Made by a program: the position numbers and the translations under genes. The notes beneath the pieces were generated by a model. The model made no database searches, was not told the origin of the DNA, and worked only from the letters and a program-made list of their open reading frames with translations. Below are positions 27,466 to 36,319 of a stretch of DNA of 64,000 bases, in pieces. The stretch is from JBNJFY01 sp051747265 (lineage in GTDB: Bacteria > Bacteroidota > Rhodothermia > Balneolales > Balneolaceae). Numbering within the stretch: the stretch's first letter is position 1; every line of letters begins with the position of its first letter. The stretch is taken from positions 186,001-250,000 of the forward strand of contig JBNJFY010000004.1 in the NCBI GenBank assembly GCA_051747265.1, written 5' to 3'.

Positions 27466-28113
27466 ATGAAATGGTATTATGTACTTAGTGTACTTTTGGT
27501 AGCTGGGTTAGTAACAGGTTGCGATAATCCCTTGAATGAAGCAACTGCTGATCACAATTCGGCTGCTGAACGGGCTATTATCACTGCATCTAATCATAGT
27601 CAACCCGGATCCCAACTCAAAGCCACCGGAGGGTTCTCAGCACTCTGGCAAGGTTGCGGAGATAATCATGACGGTGGAGATCAGCATGATGGGGAATCGC
27701 ATGATAATCTTGTAGTGATTAAAGATCATGAGGATGAGGGTTGTCAAGGCAATCGCCCGGCACGTGAGTTCAATGTGCAGTTTAACGCGCAGTCTAAAAA
27801 TTGGGTTAAAGGCAACGTTACCTTCCAGGGACTTGGCGAAGACGAAGGAATTGATTTCGAGGGATCCGTAACTTGGATAACAGCTGGAAGGCAAGATCAC
27901 GAATTGTACTTTGGTGGAGCGATTACCGAAGGGACTGTTGATCGAAATTGTTTCCTTTTTTCCGTTCGAGATAACGGCGAGGGCAGAAACGCGGATGCCG
28001 ATCAACTCCAATATCGACTATATGGATCCGGTCACGGACCGTGTCATGAGCCCGACCATTTACCCCAAGGGTATCCTATCGTTGTGTACGAAGGTAATAT
28101 CCAAGTACACTGA
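27466..28113 (+). CDS. His/Asp-rich lipoprotein of unknown function
   Basis: 215 residues. Lipoprotein signal MKWYYVLSVLLVAGLVTGC with Cys19. A metal-ligand-like stretch follows (DNHDGGDQHDGESHD, about 69-83), then a beta-rich domain (EFNVQFNAQ, GNVTFQG, GSVTWITAG, CFLFSVRDNGEG) of the kind found in post-translational carbohydrate- or calcium-binding beta sandwiches; I do not recognise the family. The leader AATCAAGAGGTATTCAA before ATG resembles GATCAAGAGGTACTAAA before the interrupted lipoprotein upstream, so the two may be co-regulated or related by duplication of the leader. Converges on the DDAH gene. Confidence 0.65.
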   Translation: MKWYYVLSVLLVAGLVTGCDNPLNEATADHNSAAERAIITASNHSQPGSQLKATGGFSALWQGCGDNHDGGDQHDGESHDNLVVIKDHEDEGCQGNRPAREFNVQFNAQSKNWVKGNVTFQGLGEDEGIDFEGSVTWITAGRQDHELYFGGAITEGTVDRNCFLFSVRDNGEGRNADADQLQYRLYGSGHGPCHEPDHLPQGYPIVVYEGNIQVH

Positions 28114-28145
28114 CGCCGAGTTAGAGGAGATATGTTTCTCACCCA

Positions 28146-28907
28146 TCAAAATCGCAGCGATAAACAGCTCAGCCCGCCATCCAATTTTTGAAACTCTGAG
28201 CAATCCAATTCGATGATTTCATAACCCAATTCGGAGATCTTTTGGCGGGTCTGAGGATGACCACGGGGAACCAATACCCGTTCGTTGATCCACAGACTAT
28301 TAGCGGCATAGGCTTCCTGCTCGGGTACCTCAATGCAATGGTAGTCAGCAAATTCTGATCGGTCGATAAACTCACCGCTGACCAATAAATGATCGTTTTC
28401 CAAATAGGAAATACCGGTTTTCAGATGGAGGACGTTACTCAATTCTACGGTAGATCCGGATAATCCCCACGATTTTAGGATGGCAATCAGCTGTTCGGCC
28501 CCAACGGGGTTGGTTCGATCCGATAAGCCGATGTAGTAGTGATCACCGACCATCATCACATCGCCGGCATCTAAGATCCCCGGTGCGGTGATCTCTTGGA
28601 TGGTATCAAAATATTTAGCTACTACATTGCGAATATCTTCGGTTTCACCGCGGCGGGAGGGGGCGCCGGGACGAGTGATAACCGCACCTTGAGGCGTCAA
28701 TAAGGCGGTATCTTCCACAAACACCGAATCGGGATAGGCCTCATCGGGGTCCATTATGTGAACCGAAAGGCCACACGTTCGCAACGCCGTAATATAGGCT
28801 TCGTGTTGTTGAAGAGCGCGTTGGTAATCCGGTGCTCCTAATTCCGCTTCAGTAATGCCGTTGATTAAACTGCGACTGGGTTTACGAACGATAGCTTGGG
28901 AAAACAT
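28146..28907 (-). CDS. Dimethylarginine dimethylaminohydrolase (DDAH) family
   Basis: 253 residues, normal length. Amidinotransferase-fold features: DSVFVEDTALL (about 60-70, substrate-binding Glu-Asp), PGILDAGDVM, catalytic His in SNVLHLKTGISYL (about 161), and the catalytic Cys near the end in LDGGLSCLSLRF. The enzyme hydrolyses methylated arginine (or a related guanidino compound) to citrulline. It starts 8 bases after the RibD-C-like gene, so both are one transcript. A related arginine deiminase-like activity cannot be excluded, but length and the SCLSLRF end fit DDAH. Confidence 0.87.
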   Translation of the reverse strand: MFSQAIVRKPSRSLINGITEAELGAPDYQRALQQHEAYITALRTCGLSVHIMDPDEAYPDSVFVEDTALLTPQGAVITRPGAPSRRGETEDIRNVVAKYFDTIQEITAPGILDAGDVMMVGDHYYIGLSDRTNPVGAEQLIAILKSWGLSGSTVELSNVLHLKTGISYLENDHLLVSGEFIDRSEFADYHCIEVPEQEAYAANSLWINERVLVPRGHPQTRQKISELGYEIIELDCSEFQKLDGGLSCLSLRF

Positions 28908-28915
28908 GCCATTGA

Positions 28916-29470
28916 TTATTCAGGGTGAATAACTTCATATTGACTTTGCACGAACCCATTTTCGAAGGTTCGGGTGGAAAGATGATTCAGGGTTAGGTCC
29001 TGCTCGAGCGAACCAAATAACGAAATCCCCTCGCCAATTAAAACAGGTACGCGGGTAATGGTTATCTGTTGGATCAAGCCGGAACGCAGAAATTGCTGAA
29101 TGGTTTGTCCACCGTCGATATACAAGTGATGCGCGTCTTTCTCAGCCAGTTGCTCCACGATCTGTGGCGGGGATCCGGCCACGCGTTGGACCTGCTCGGG
29201 GAGTGCGTTTGCATCTTCCAATTCTCGGTGACTCGCCACATATACCCGGGTGGATCCGTATGGCCACTCGCCAAAAGAGAGGACTTTGTCGAAGGTATTC
29301 CGCCCCATCACCAAAGCGTCAATATCTTCCATAAAGGCTTGATAGCCAAAATCTTCGGCCGGATCCGAGGAGCCGTCGGACGATTCATTGAGCCAGTCCA
29401 AACTCCCATTCGGCCGGGCGATAAATCCATCCAGACTGGTGGCGATGAAAACGGATTGTTTGAGCTTCAT
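28916..29470 (-). CDS. Dihydrofolate reductase-family protein (RibD C-terminal type), first paralogue
   Basis: 184 residues. MKLKQSVFIATSLDGFIARPNGSLDWL, LVMGRNTFDKVLSFGEWPY, and ITRVPVLIGEGISLFG are the three NADPH- and fold-defining blocks of the RibD-C/DHFR superfamily (YyaP/YwjB group). These proteins are predicted NADPH-dependent reductases; the physiological substrate is unknown. It precedes the DDAH gene by 8 bases. A second member of the same family lies at 36320-36889 with clearly different sequence, so this is not a recent duplicate. Confidence 0.85.
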   Translation of the reverse strand: MKLKQSVFIATSLDGFIARPNGSLDWLNESSDGSSDPAEDFGYQAFMEDIDALVMGRNTFDKVLSFGEWPYGSTRVYVASHRELEDANALPEQVQRVAGSPPQIVEQLAEKDAHHLYIDGGQTIQQFLRSGLIQQITITRVPVLIGEGISLFGSLEQDLTLNHLSTRTFENGFVQSQYEVIHPE

Positions 29471-29886
29471 GGACGTATCATTTATTAGTCAAATTCATAA
29501 TACGAGGATATAACAGGTTACACTTTTTCGCATGGTATCAATCCAGTAATAAGCCTAATAGACGTTCGTAACCATCTTGATTCTGCTCGATCAACTGCTG
29601 TTTGGCCCGGTTCATCTCTTATGGATGTGGGAAAGCTAATTCCGACAATTTGCTGCGATGTAATAATATTTGGTGACAATCAGTACTGATTAGTATACAA
29701 AAGGAGAATAAGAAATTAGGCTTCACATTTTTATCTGGATGGTTCATAGCATACATCTGCTTCAGTGTTAGTTAAATGGCATTGGAGGCAACCATTTATG
29801 GATAGGTCGAAGTGATAGGTTTGCGGTTGGGGAAACAATATTATATCGTGGAAATGGTCTGATTAATTGTAAATCAAGGGGATTGT
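29471..29886. other. Noncoding divergent spacer
   Basis: 416 bases between the minus-strand reductase and the plus-strand FAD protein. Apart from the possible remnant at 29538-29615 I see no gene, repeat or clear promoter. Confidence 0.55.
29538..29615 (-). pseudogene. Possible 3'-end remnant of a lost gene
   Basis: A 25-codon frame (MNRAKQQLIEQNQDGYERLLGLLLD) from ATG 29613-29615 to TGA has strongly helical, protein-like composition resembling the last helix of a cytoplasmic protein, but is cut off upstream by TAA. It sits 67 bases before the reductase gene on the same strand. Too short to name; could be chance. Confidence 0.3.
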
Positions 29887-31257
29887 ATGTCTGTCGCTAT
29901 TATCGGAGCGGGTGTGAGTGGTCTGCTCACTGCCTATCTATTAAATAAGCAAGGGAAGAAAGTTGATATCTTTGAAAAAGCCGATCGAGTAGGTGGAAAT
30001 GTAGATACCGCGCAAGTAGAGGTAGGGGGCAAGCATCGTTGGGCCGATCTGGGAGTCAACGATTTCAATTTAAATACCTATACTCATATCAAAGATCTGT
30101 TTAAAGAATTGGATCTGTTAAAGCATTGTAAAAAGCTAGAGGATTCCACTTCATTTGCTAATGAAGACAGCTCCTATTCCTATACGATCAATCAGGATAT
30201 TGGGGAGCCCATGCCCGATCATCTGCATCAGGAGTATGTTAGATTTTCTAAACAGGCGCCTAAGGATATTCATGATCATCCCCATAAGTACAACAAGTTT
30301 ACGGTCGCTGAATATTTAACTGCGAAAGGATATTCTAAGGAATTTGCCGAATACAATTTATATCCGCGTATCAATGGCATGTACTATGTTAATGATGAGA
30401 CCCCCAAAAATATGCCCATTACTGCCGTGATGCATTACTACATGTTACAAGAGGGTTTTGGGGATAAAAAAGGAGCAGATCGTATCTATATAGAAGGGGG
30501 TATCAGTACGTGGATTAACGCCTTGAAAAAAGCTTGTGGAGCAAAAATCAAAACGGGCATCAAGGTAACGGTAGAGAGTAAGGGCTCGAAGGTAAAAGTG
30601 GTTGATGAGCATGGGGATGGGAAAGAGTATGACGCGGTATTCATGAGTTGTCCCGCTGATGTAGCCTTGCGAACGGTTACCAAGGGATTGACCACCGACG
30701 CCGTACAAATGTTGAGTGCCTTTAAATATTACGACAGTGTATCCGTCGCACATACCGACAGTAGACTTTTGCCCGCAAATAAAAATAATTGGTGCACTTA
30801 TAATATTCTGATTCACGAGGATTACGCCCAACTTCGCCCTTACACGATTTCGTATGTCTGTAACCGTCATCAAAATGATGCCCAAAACCCTGAGTATAAC
30901 TATTTCGGAGGCCCCGAATACTTTGTCACCTTAAATCCGATCACTCCCATCCCGGATAAGAAAATTCTTCGTACACCTGAGGGGGATCCGGTAAAGACCT
31001 ATTTCCGACACAATACCTTGGACTTCCAGACGATGAAAGCACAGAATATGGTGGACAAGGTGCAGGGTCAAAATGGAATTTACTTCTCCGCGGGTTGGAT
31101 GTGTGGAGCCGGGCTACACGAGGAGTGCTACCGAGCGGCCAACGCCGCGGTGAATACCTATGTCGGTAAAAGCACGGATCAACTGCATTATACCTTGGGG
31201 GATGAGTTTAGTGTCCCCACTCATATCAAAGAAACCATCGAAAAAATATACCGTTAA
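29887..31257 (+). CDS. FAD-dependent amine-oxidase-like oxidoreductase
   Basis: 456 residues, no signal peptide. N-terminal dinucleotide fold AIIGAGVSGLLTAYLLNKQG...IFEKADRVGGN (about 4-39) with the Glu that binds FAD ribose, a substrate domain, YIEGGISTWINAL (about 199-211), and a C-terminal FAD-closing segment YFSAGWMCGAGLHEECYRAANAA (about 400-422). This is the flavin amine oxidase / protoporphyrinogen-oxidase-like layout of COG2907-type proteins, often found with lipid-modifying genes; none is here. It is followed after 18 bases by the FIST gene, suggesting a shared transcript. Substrate unknown. Confidence 0.8.
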   Translation: MSVAIIGAGVSGLLTAYLLNKQGKKVDIFEKADRVGGNVDTAQVEVGGKHRWADLGVNDFNLNTYTHIKDLFKELDLLKHCKKLEDSTSFANEDSSYSYTINQDIGEPMPDHLHQEYVRFSKQAPKDIHDHPHKYNKFTVAEYLTAKGYSKEFAEYNLYPRINGMYYVNDETPKNMPITAVMHYYMLQEGFGDKKGADRIYIEGGISTWINALKKACGAKIKTGIKVTVESKGSKVKVVDEHGDGKEYDAVFMSCPADVALRTVTKGLTTDAVQMLSAFKYYDSVSVAHTDSRLLPANKNNWCTYNILIHEDYAQLRPYTISYVCNRHQNDAQNPEYNYFGGPEYFVTLNPITPIPDKKILRTPEGDPVKTYFRHNTLDFQTMKAQNMVDKVQGQNGIYFSAGWMCGAGLHEECYRAANAAVNTYVGKSTDQLHYTLGDEFSVPTHIKETIEKIYR

Positions 31258-31275
31258 GCTAAAGGTCAAGATAGG

Positions 31276-32493
31276 ATGAGTGAGACGATCATTGGCGTTG
31301 GATACAGTGAAAAAACAAATGAGCGCGAAGCCGCTGAACAAGCTGTCGAGCGAGCCATGCAGCAGGAGGGGCTGGATCGGGCCGATCTGGTCTTGGTATT
31401 TACCACGGCCAATGTTAAACCGGATGGGGTGATTGACGGTATCCGTGCGGTAGCCGGCGATCAATGCCGCATCGCAGGCGGACATTCGGTGGGTATTATT
31501 ACTAACGACTTTTTGGATTATGACGGATATCAACTGGGCGTAGCGGTTTTCCAACTTACGGATGCGCAAGCCACGGTTCTGACCGAAGGGGTGCTCAATG
31601 AAGATGGAGAACGTGAGGTAGGAAAGCGCCTGGGGAAGCAACTGGGGGAGGTCATTCAAGATGAGCAAGACGCCTTATTACTGCTATATGATTCTGTGGA
31701 TCGGTCGGAAGGATATTTTCAGCTGAATATGGGCACCCCTCTATTGGATGGAATATCTGAACATTTATCCACATGGCCGGCCATCGCGGGATGCGGCATG
31801 AGCGGTGATATGAAAGGGACCCCCGGGTTTCAATGGGTGGATGATCAGTTGTTGGAACAGCAAGCCGTTGGGGTGCATTTTACAGGCAATCTGCAGATGC
31901 ACACTAAAATTATGCACGGCTGCAAGCCCTCAGGTGCCTATCATACCATCACCGATTCAAAGGGGGCTTTGATTAAAGAAATAGACGGAAAACCAGCTCT
32001 GGATGCCATTGCAGAGATGATGGGTCATGATGTGGAGGAAAAATGGAAGGAATATAGTTTTTTTCTCACTCTGGGTGTCAATAAGGGGGATAAGTTTGCA
32101 CCCTTTCAAGCAGATCATTACGTGAACCGATTGTGTTTGAAAGTGCACCCGGAAGAACGAGCGCTGCAAATGTTTGAGCCTGACTTGGCTCCGGGCACTG
32201 AGTTTCAGCTGATGCGCAGGGAATTAGATTTCGATTATATTCGGGAAGCCACTCAAAATTTGTTGGATCATGTGGAACCCCGAACGCCCGTTTTTGCTCT
32301 GTATATAGATTGTGCCGGACGTGCTGCCGCGTACAGTGGAATGGATGACGAAGAAGCCGCGGAAGTAATCCAAACCATCGGAGATGATATACCACTGTTG
32401 GGTATATACAGCGGGGTTGAGTTGGCCAAAGTGCAGGGCAAGCCCCAGCCGTTGGACTGGACCGGGGTGTTATGTGTATTTAGCGTGGAGTAG
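31276..32493 (+). CDS. FIST N/C domain sensor protein
   Basis: 405 residues, soluble. FIST N domain (about 1-210): RADLVLVFTTANVKPDGVIDGIRAV, RIAGGHSVGII, LLYDSVDRSEG. FIST C domain (about 230-395): NRLCLKVHPEERALQMFEPDLAPGTEFQLMRR and PVFALYIDCAGRAAAY, LLGIYSGVELAKV. FIST proteins are ligand-sensing modules (amino acids are the proposed ligands) normally attached to or acting with signalling proteins. Here it is stand-alone and lies between an FAD oxidase and an OsmC protein. Confidence 0.88.
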   Translation: MSETIIGVGYSEKTNEREAAEQAVERAMQQEGLDRADLVLVFTTANVKPDGVIDGIRAVAGDQCRIAGGHSVGIITNDFLDYDGYQLGVAVFQLTDAQATVLTEGVLNEDGEREVGKRLGKQLGEVIQDEQDALLLLYDSVDRSEGYFQLNMGTPLLDGISEHLSTWPAIAGCGMSGDMKGTPGFQWVDDQLLEQQAVGVHFTGNLQMHTKIMHGCKPSGAYHTITDSKGALIKEIDGKPALDAIAEMMGHDVEEKWKEYSFFLTLGVNKGDKFAPFQADHYVNRLCLKVHPEERALQMFEPDLAPGTEFQLMRRELDFDYIREATQNLLDHVEPRTPVFALYIDCAGRAAAYSGMDDEEAAEVIQTIGDDIPLLGIYSGVELAKVQGKPQPLDWTGVLCVFSVE

Positions 32494-32549
32494 AATTTTA
32501 GGAGACGATACAAATCAAAACCAATCGAATCTTTACATCAGGAGGATGT

Positions 32550-33119
32550 ATGTCTGAACCAGTAATTCGTAATGGAGTAAATGTCACCGCATTGGAAAAT
32601 TTAGTGTCCGGAGTAAAAGAAAATCCGGAGATGGCCAATGTTACGTTTAAAGCGAAATCTTCGTGGAAAGGGGGGACCCAAACCCACGTGAAAATTTCTG
32701 ATTTGATTGCCGGCGGTAATAATATCGCGGGAGAAGATCGCAAGTTTGAACTCACCGTGGATGAACCGGAAGTGTTGGGAGGAACGGATGAGCACCCCAA
32801 TCCGGTAGAATATCTAGCCGCCGGACTCAGTGGTTGTTTAACCGCGGGTATCGCCTCCAACGCGGCCTTGTTTGAGACCGAGTTGGATGCCATTGATGTT
32901 GAAGTGGATGTGGAATTCGATATTCACGGCCTACTGGGTTTGGATCGCGAGATCCCCAGTGGTGCACTGGAACTCACCTATAAAGTCAAACTCAAAGGCC
33001 CCGAAGCCAAAGAGAAATTGATGAAATCGAAAGATACCATTGACAGAAAATCACCGGTCAAGAAAACGCTAGAGTTGCCTCTTAAGATCAATACCGAAGT
33101 AGAGGTTGAAGAATCATAG
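32550..33119 (+). CDS. OsmC family protein
   Basis: 189 residues. PVEYLAAGLSGCLTAGIASNAA (about 90-111) contains the conserved first Cys of the OsmC/Ohr fold; the second Cys used by Ohr peroxidases for disulfide formation is not evident, so organic hydroperoxide reductase activity is doubtful. The N-terminal half is longer than in Ohr and the protein is very acidic. GGAGGAT directly before ATG gives a strong start. It is 56 bases after the FIST gene and is followed by a terminator, ending this gene set. Confidence 0.85.
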   Translation: MSEPVIRNGVNVTALENLVSGVKENPEMANVTFKAKSSWKGGTQTHVKISDLIAGGNNIAGEDRKFELTVDEPEVLGGTDEHPNPVEYLAAGLSGCLTAGIASNAALFETELDAIDVEVDVEFDIHGLLGLDREIPSGALELTYKVKLKGPEAKEKLMKSKDTIDRKSPVKKTLELPLKINTEVEVEES

Positions 33120-33153
33120 GAGCAACGTATAACTTTTTCAATCAAACGGGAAG

Positions 33154-33180
33154 AAGGCGGCTGTAACAGGCCGCCTTTTA
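33154..33180 (+). terminator. Rho-independent terminator after OsmC
   Basis: AAGGCGGC, loop TGTAACAG, GCCGCCTT followed by TT; short T-run but GC-rich perfect 8-bp stem 35 bases after the stop. Confidence 0.8.
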
Positions 33181-33270
33181 GTTATGGTGATTTACGTTTC
33201 CTTACCTAATTAATTATACTATACATACTTGGTTTAGGGGAATGATTTAATTTTATCAAAAGGTCAATTT

Positions 33271-34764
33271 GTGTCTGGACAGGAATCATCACAGGAAGGT
33301 AAATCCATCGACGATTTCAAGAGGGAGATCGCCTATTACAAGCGTCAGTTGGATGATCAATCTGCCAAGGCCCTAAAACAAGATGCACGCCTTTCCTCAC
33401 TTCGTCACCGCTTAAAACAAAAAGAGCAAGGTTTTGCTGTGCTCTCCAAGCTGACCGCCTACATCGGTCGGGAAGTGGAAAACCAGGAACTGTTTCAGAA
33501 TACACTGCAGTTGATCAATTCGGGCCTGAATATGGACAGCTCGTTGATTGTCCAATTGGATCGCGAAGGGTATTTCCAACCGGTGGCTAGCTTGGGGGTG
33601 GAGACCTCCGTAGTTGTGAATCAGGAGAAAGTTAAGCTGGAAATACCGGAAGCTTATGACTCGGATAATGCCTTGTTGGTGAATAGTGAGACCGAAGTTG
33701 ATTCATTTATCGAAGAGGTTCGCGATCTTATCGGTGTTCCCTATTTCATTTCGGTGCTCTTCAAAGGACAGGATCACCTGTTGTATCTGATCTCTGGGCG
33801 AAAAAAAGAGCGTAAACCGTTTCATCACCCGCTGGACGAAGAGGATTTGGAAACGCTGCAATCCATAGTGGTATTCCTTTCTGAACGCTTGGAAATGAAG
33901 AACATCAAAAAGTACGCTGTTGAACAGGAAAGGATACAAGCGGAACTGAAGGTAGAGGCGGAGCGCGAACGGGCCGAGCACATGGAAACCGAACTTCGAG
34001 CGAAGGCTGCCGAGGCACAAGCCAGAGCTGCTGAAGCGGAACAGCAGAGAAAACGACTAGAGTTAGAGCAAGCCCGTGAAGTACAACAATCTATCTTACC
34101 AGAACAAAATCCGGATATAGAAGGATATGAAATTGCTACCTATTTGAAGACAGCTACAGAGGTGGGCGGCGATTATTTTGATTTTAACAAAACTGGGGAT
34201 GATTCCTTTTATACCTTCGTGGGAGATGCCGCGGGTCACGGAACGTCTGCTGGTTTGATGATGGCTATGGTTAAAATTGCCTTACAAGCTTGTCGGGAGG
34301 AACGACCGGAAGATATCCTGGGATGGACTAATGAGCTTTTGGTACAAGCCAATCCATCGGGGCTGTATATGGCCTTATCTTGTGCGCATTTTCAAAAAAA
34401 CGCTCTTCATTTTTCGTCGGGGGGCATTCCACCCATGATGCACTACAATAGTGTACAGGATCGTGTTGAGGAGCACCTATTAGTTGGGGTGCCATTGGGT
34501 GCTCGAAAAGTCTTTGATTACGATCATCTACAACTGGAACTGCAATCCGGCGATGTGGTTTTGATTATGAGCGACGGCTTGGCGGAAGTCATCAACGAAG
34601 CGAATGTTCAGTGGGGATACGAAAACATTGCTAAGTCTATGCAAGAAGTCTCAGATCAATCACCGTATACCATTATCGATCACCTGTTGGATCAATGCCT
34701 GACGTGGAAGGGCGATGGTGAGATCGATGATGATATTACGCTGGTAGTGATAAAAAAACAGTAA
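33271..34764 (+). CDS. SpoIIE-type PP2C phosphatase with GAF domain and coiled coil
   Basis: 497 residues starting at GTG 33271 (AAAAGG upstream). A short coiled coil (about 10-50), a GAF-like domain (about 55-210), a long alanine/glutamate coiled coil (about 215-275) and a SpoIIE phosphatase domain beginning QQSILPE. Metal-binding residues are intact: VGGDYFDF, VGDAAGHGTSAGL, MSDGLAE and DDDITLVV. This class dephosphorylates STAS antagonists; the only STAS protein in the window is at 8588-8929, 24 kb away, so a link is possible but unproven. Monocistronic. Confidence 0.9.
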   Translation: MSGQESSQEGKSIDDFKREIAYYKRQLDDQSAKALKQDARLSSLRHRLKQKEQGFAVLSKLTAYIGREVENQELFQNTLQLINSGLNMDSSLIVQLDREGYFQPVASLGVETSVVVNQEKVKLEIPEAYDSDNALLVNSETEVDSFIEEVRDLIGVPYFISVLFKGQDHLLYLISGRKKERKPFHHPLDEEDLETLQSIVVFLSERLEMKNIKKYAVEQERIQAELKVEAERERAEHMETELRAKAAEAQARAAEAEQQRKRLELEQAREVQQSILPEQNPDIEGYEIATYLKTATEVGGDYFDFNKTGDDSFYTFVGDAAGHGTSAGLMMAMVKIALQACREERPEDILGWTNELLVQANPSGLYMALSCAHFQKNALHFSSGGIPPMMHYNSVQDRVEEHLLVGVPLGARKVFDYDHLQLELQSGDVVLIMSDGLAEVINEANVQWGYENIAKSMQEVSDQSPYTIIDHLLDQCLTWKGDGEIDDDITLVVIKKQ

Positions 34765-35531
34765 AGCATTTTCAAACCTTCTACCGAAGGGAACTAGTTC
34801 ATCAATCTATTCTGAGTTCAGACAAATAAGGGAAGGTTGCGTTGTATTTGAAACTTTCTCAATGGGTAAAGGCATCAAATTTTCAGCACAGGTCTTAAGG
34901 TAATAAGGTAGGGTCGATATCGAGGTATTGGGTATCCAATGAAAATGAACTCTTATTACGATCCCCACAACTGAAAATTAACGATGAATCGGTTTCATCG
35001 AACTTCTATTACGCTAAGACTGTGAATATTTGTTACGAACTACATGGGTATGAATGATCCTTATGATGTGCTAATCACCGTTTGGGGCAAATGAACATCA
35101 CATTTTCACTACACCATCTTAGTAATGTCAACTATTGGGCCAAGGCGTTCAGGAACTTAACGGTAGGAATGATGGGGCAATAAAAATCTAAATGATCAAG
35201 GATTAATCTCCAGGTGCAATGTCTAGCGTGAAAGAGAACTGAATTGCGGTAATCATGTTGAGTCACCATTGGCCGAAGCGGTCATTTTACTTCTAGAAAA
35301 GTTAAACAACCAGTAGAGGGCTTTGCAAAACTACCTGTCATTGCGAACGTAGTGCGGCAATCCCCTGATTAGATTGTGGAAACGGTGATTATTACTACAT
35401 CTTGCCATGATCGAATACATTTCGGAAGGTTTTGCAAAGCCCTCCAGTATTTCATTATGATTAAGGATTAAATTTTGAAATATTATTAACCCATTTGAAA
35501 TTCATTTAGATAGACGAAGTTACTTACCCCT
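34765..35531. other. 767-bp noncoding region with a MITE
   Basis: Apart from the M1 element at 35316-35444, I see no gene, RNA or clear regulatory motif. Stop codons are dense in every frame. Confidence 0.65.
35316..35444. mobile_element. MITE M1, copy 3, with target duplication CAGTA
   Basis: 129 bp with perfect 16-bp terminal inverted repeats, GAGGGCTTTGCAAAAC (35316-35331) and GTTTTGCAAAGCCCTC (35429-35444), and perfect 5-bp flanking duplications CAGTA (35311-35315, 35445-35449). Best-preserved and presumably youngest copy. No ORF; it would need a transposase supplied elsewhere. Confidence 0.92.
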
Positions 35532-36125
35532 ATGGAAGAACGGCCTAATATTCTATACATCCACGGCTTTGCCAGTCGGTTTGATCCCCAATCCAGCAAG
35601 AATCAAATGTTGGCTAAATTGGGAGATCTGTACGGGGTTAACTTGGATTACACACGCCTTCACCATGAAGTGAAGCAACGCATACTGGATGTGATTTCTG
35701 AACATGACATCGACGTAGTCGCGGGAACCAGTTTGGGTGGATATTGGGCAGGCGTTATGGGTGGCGAAGGCTTTCCATTCATCGCCTTGAATCCCGCGAT
35801 TAATCCGAAAGAAACGCTTCGCAAATATATTGGAAATGGAGAAACCTACTTCGGGGAACCCTACCATCTGGCCGAAGAGATTTTAGAGGACTATCAGCCG
35901 TTTCCCCTCGAAGGCTGGGGCTTGATCTTGTTAGATGAAGGAGACGAGGTTTTGGATAGTCAACAAACCAAGCAACTGTTGGACGACCATTACCATGTCA
36001 TAATGTATCCGGGCGGGACCCACCGTTTTGCGCATATTGAGGAGGCCCAAAAAGAGATCAGTAAATTTCTGAATCGCCTAATCATCAAGGGCTTGGGTTT
36101 TCCACAATACGAAGACGATGATTGA
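35532..36125 (+). CDS. YqiA/YcfP-like alpha/beta hydrolase (esterase)
   Basis: 197 residues. NILYIHGFASRFDPQSSKNQ (about 5-24) and VVAGTSLGGYWAGVM (about 61-75, nucleophile Ser66) match the small YqiA/YcfP esterases; Asp near LLDEGDEVLDS and His in GTHRFAHIE complete the triad. Cytoplasmic, substrate unknown. Single gene, preceded by the MITE region, no clear Shine-Dalgarno before ATG 35532. Confidence 0.85.
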   Translation: MEERPNILYIHGFASRFDPQSSKNQMLAKLGDLYGVNLDYTRLHHEVKQRILDVISEHDIDVVAGTSLGGYWAGVMGGEGFPFIALNPAINPKETLRKYIGNGETYFGEPYHLAEEILEDYQPFPLEGWGLILLDEGDEVLDSQQTKQLLDDHYHVIMYPGGTHRFAHIEEAQKEISKFLNRLIIKGLGFPQYEDDD

Positions 36126-36319
36126 TCAGTATTCAACAATTTTTAGCGGGGCTCTTTATAAATAACGCTGCGAAAATTACCATATTAAGGCGGCAGTTGA
36201 ATCCGTGAAGCAATCCAGTACGAAGAGTCACGAAAAAGGACCGCTAAGCAATCCAATAAGATAGCCCAAAATGGGGACGTTAATCCGATCCTGAAAAGAT
36301 CGAACTGGTTGACTGTCGA

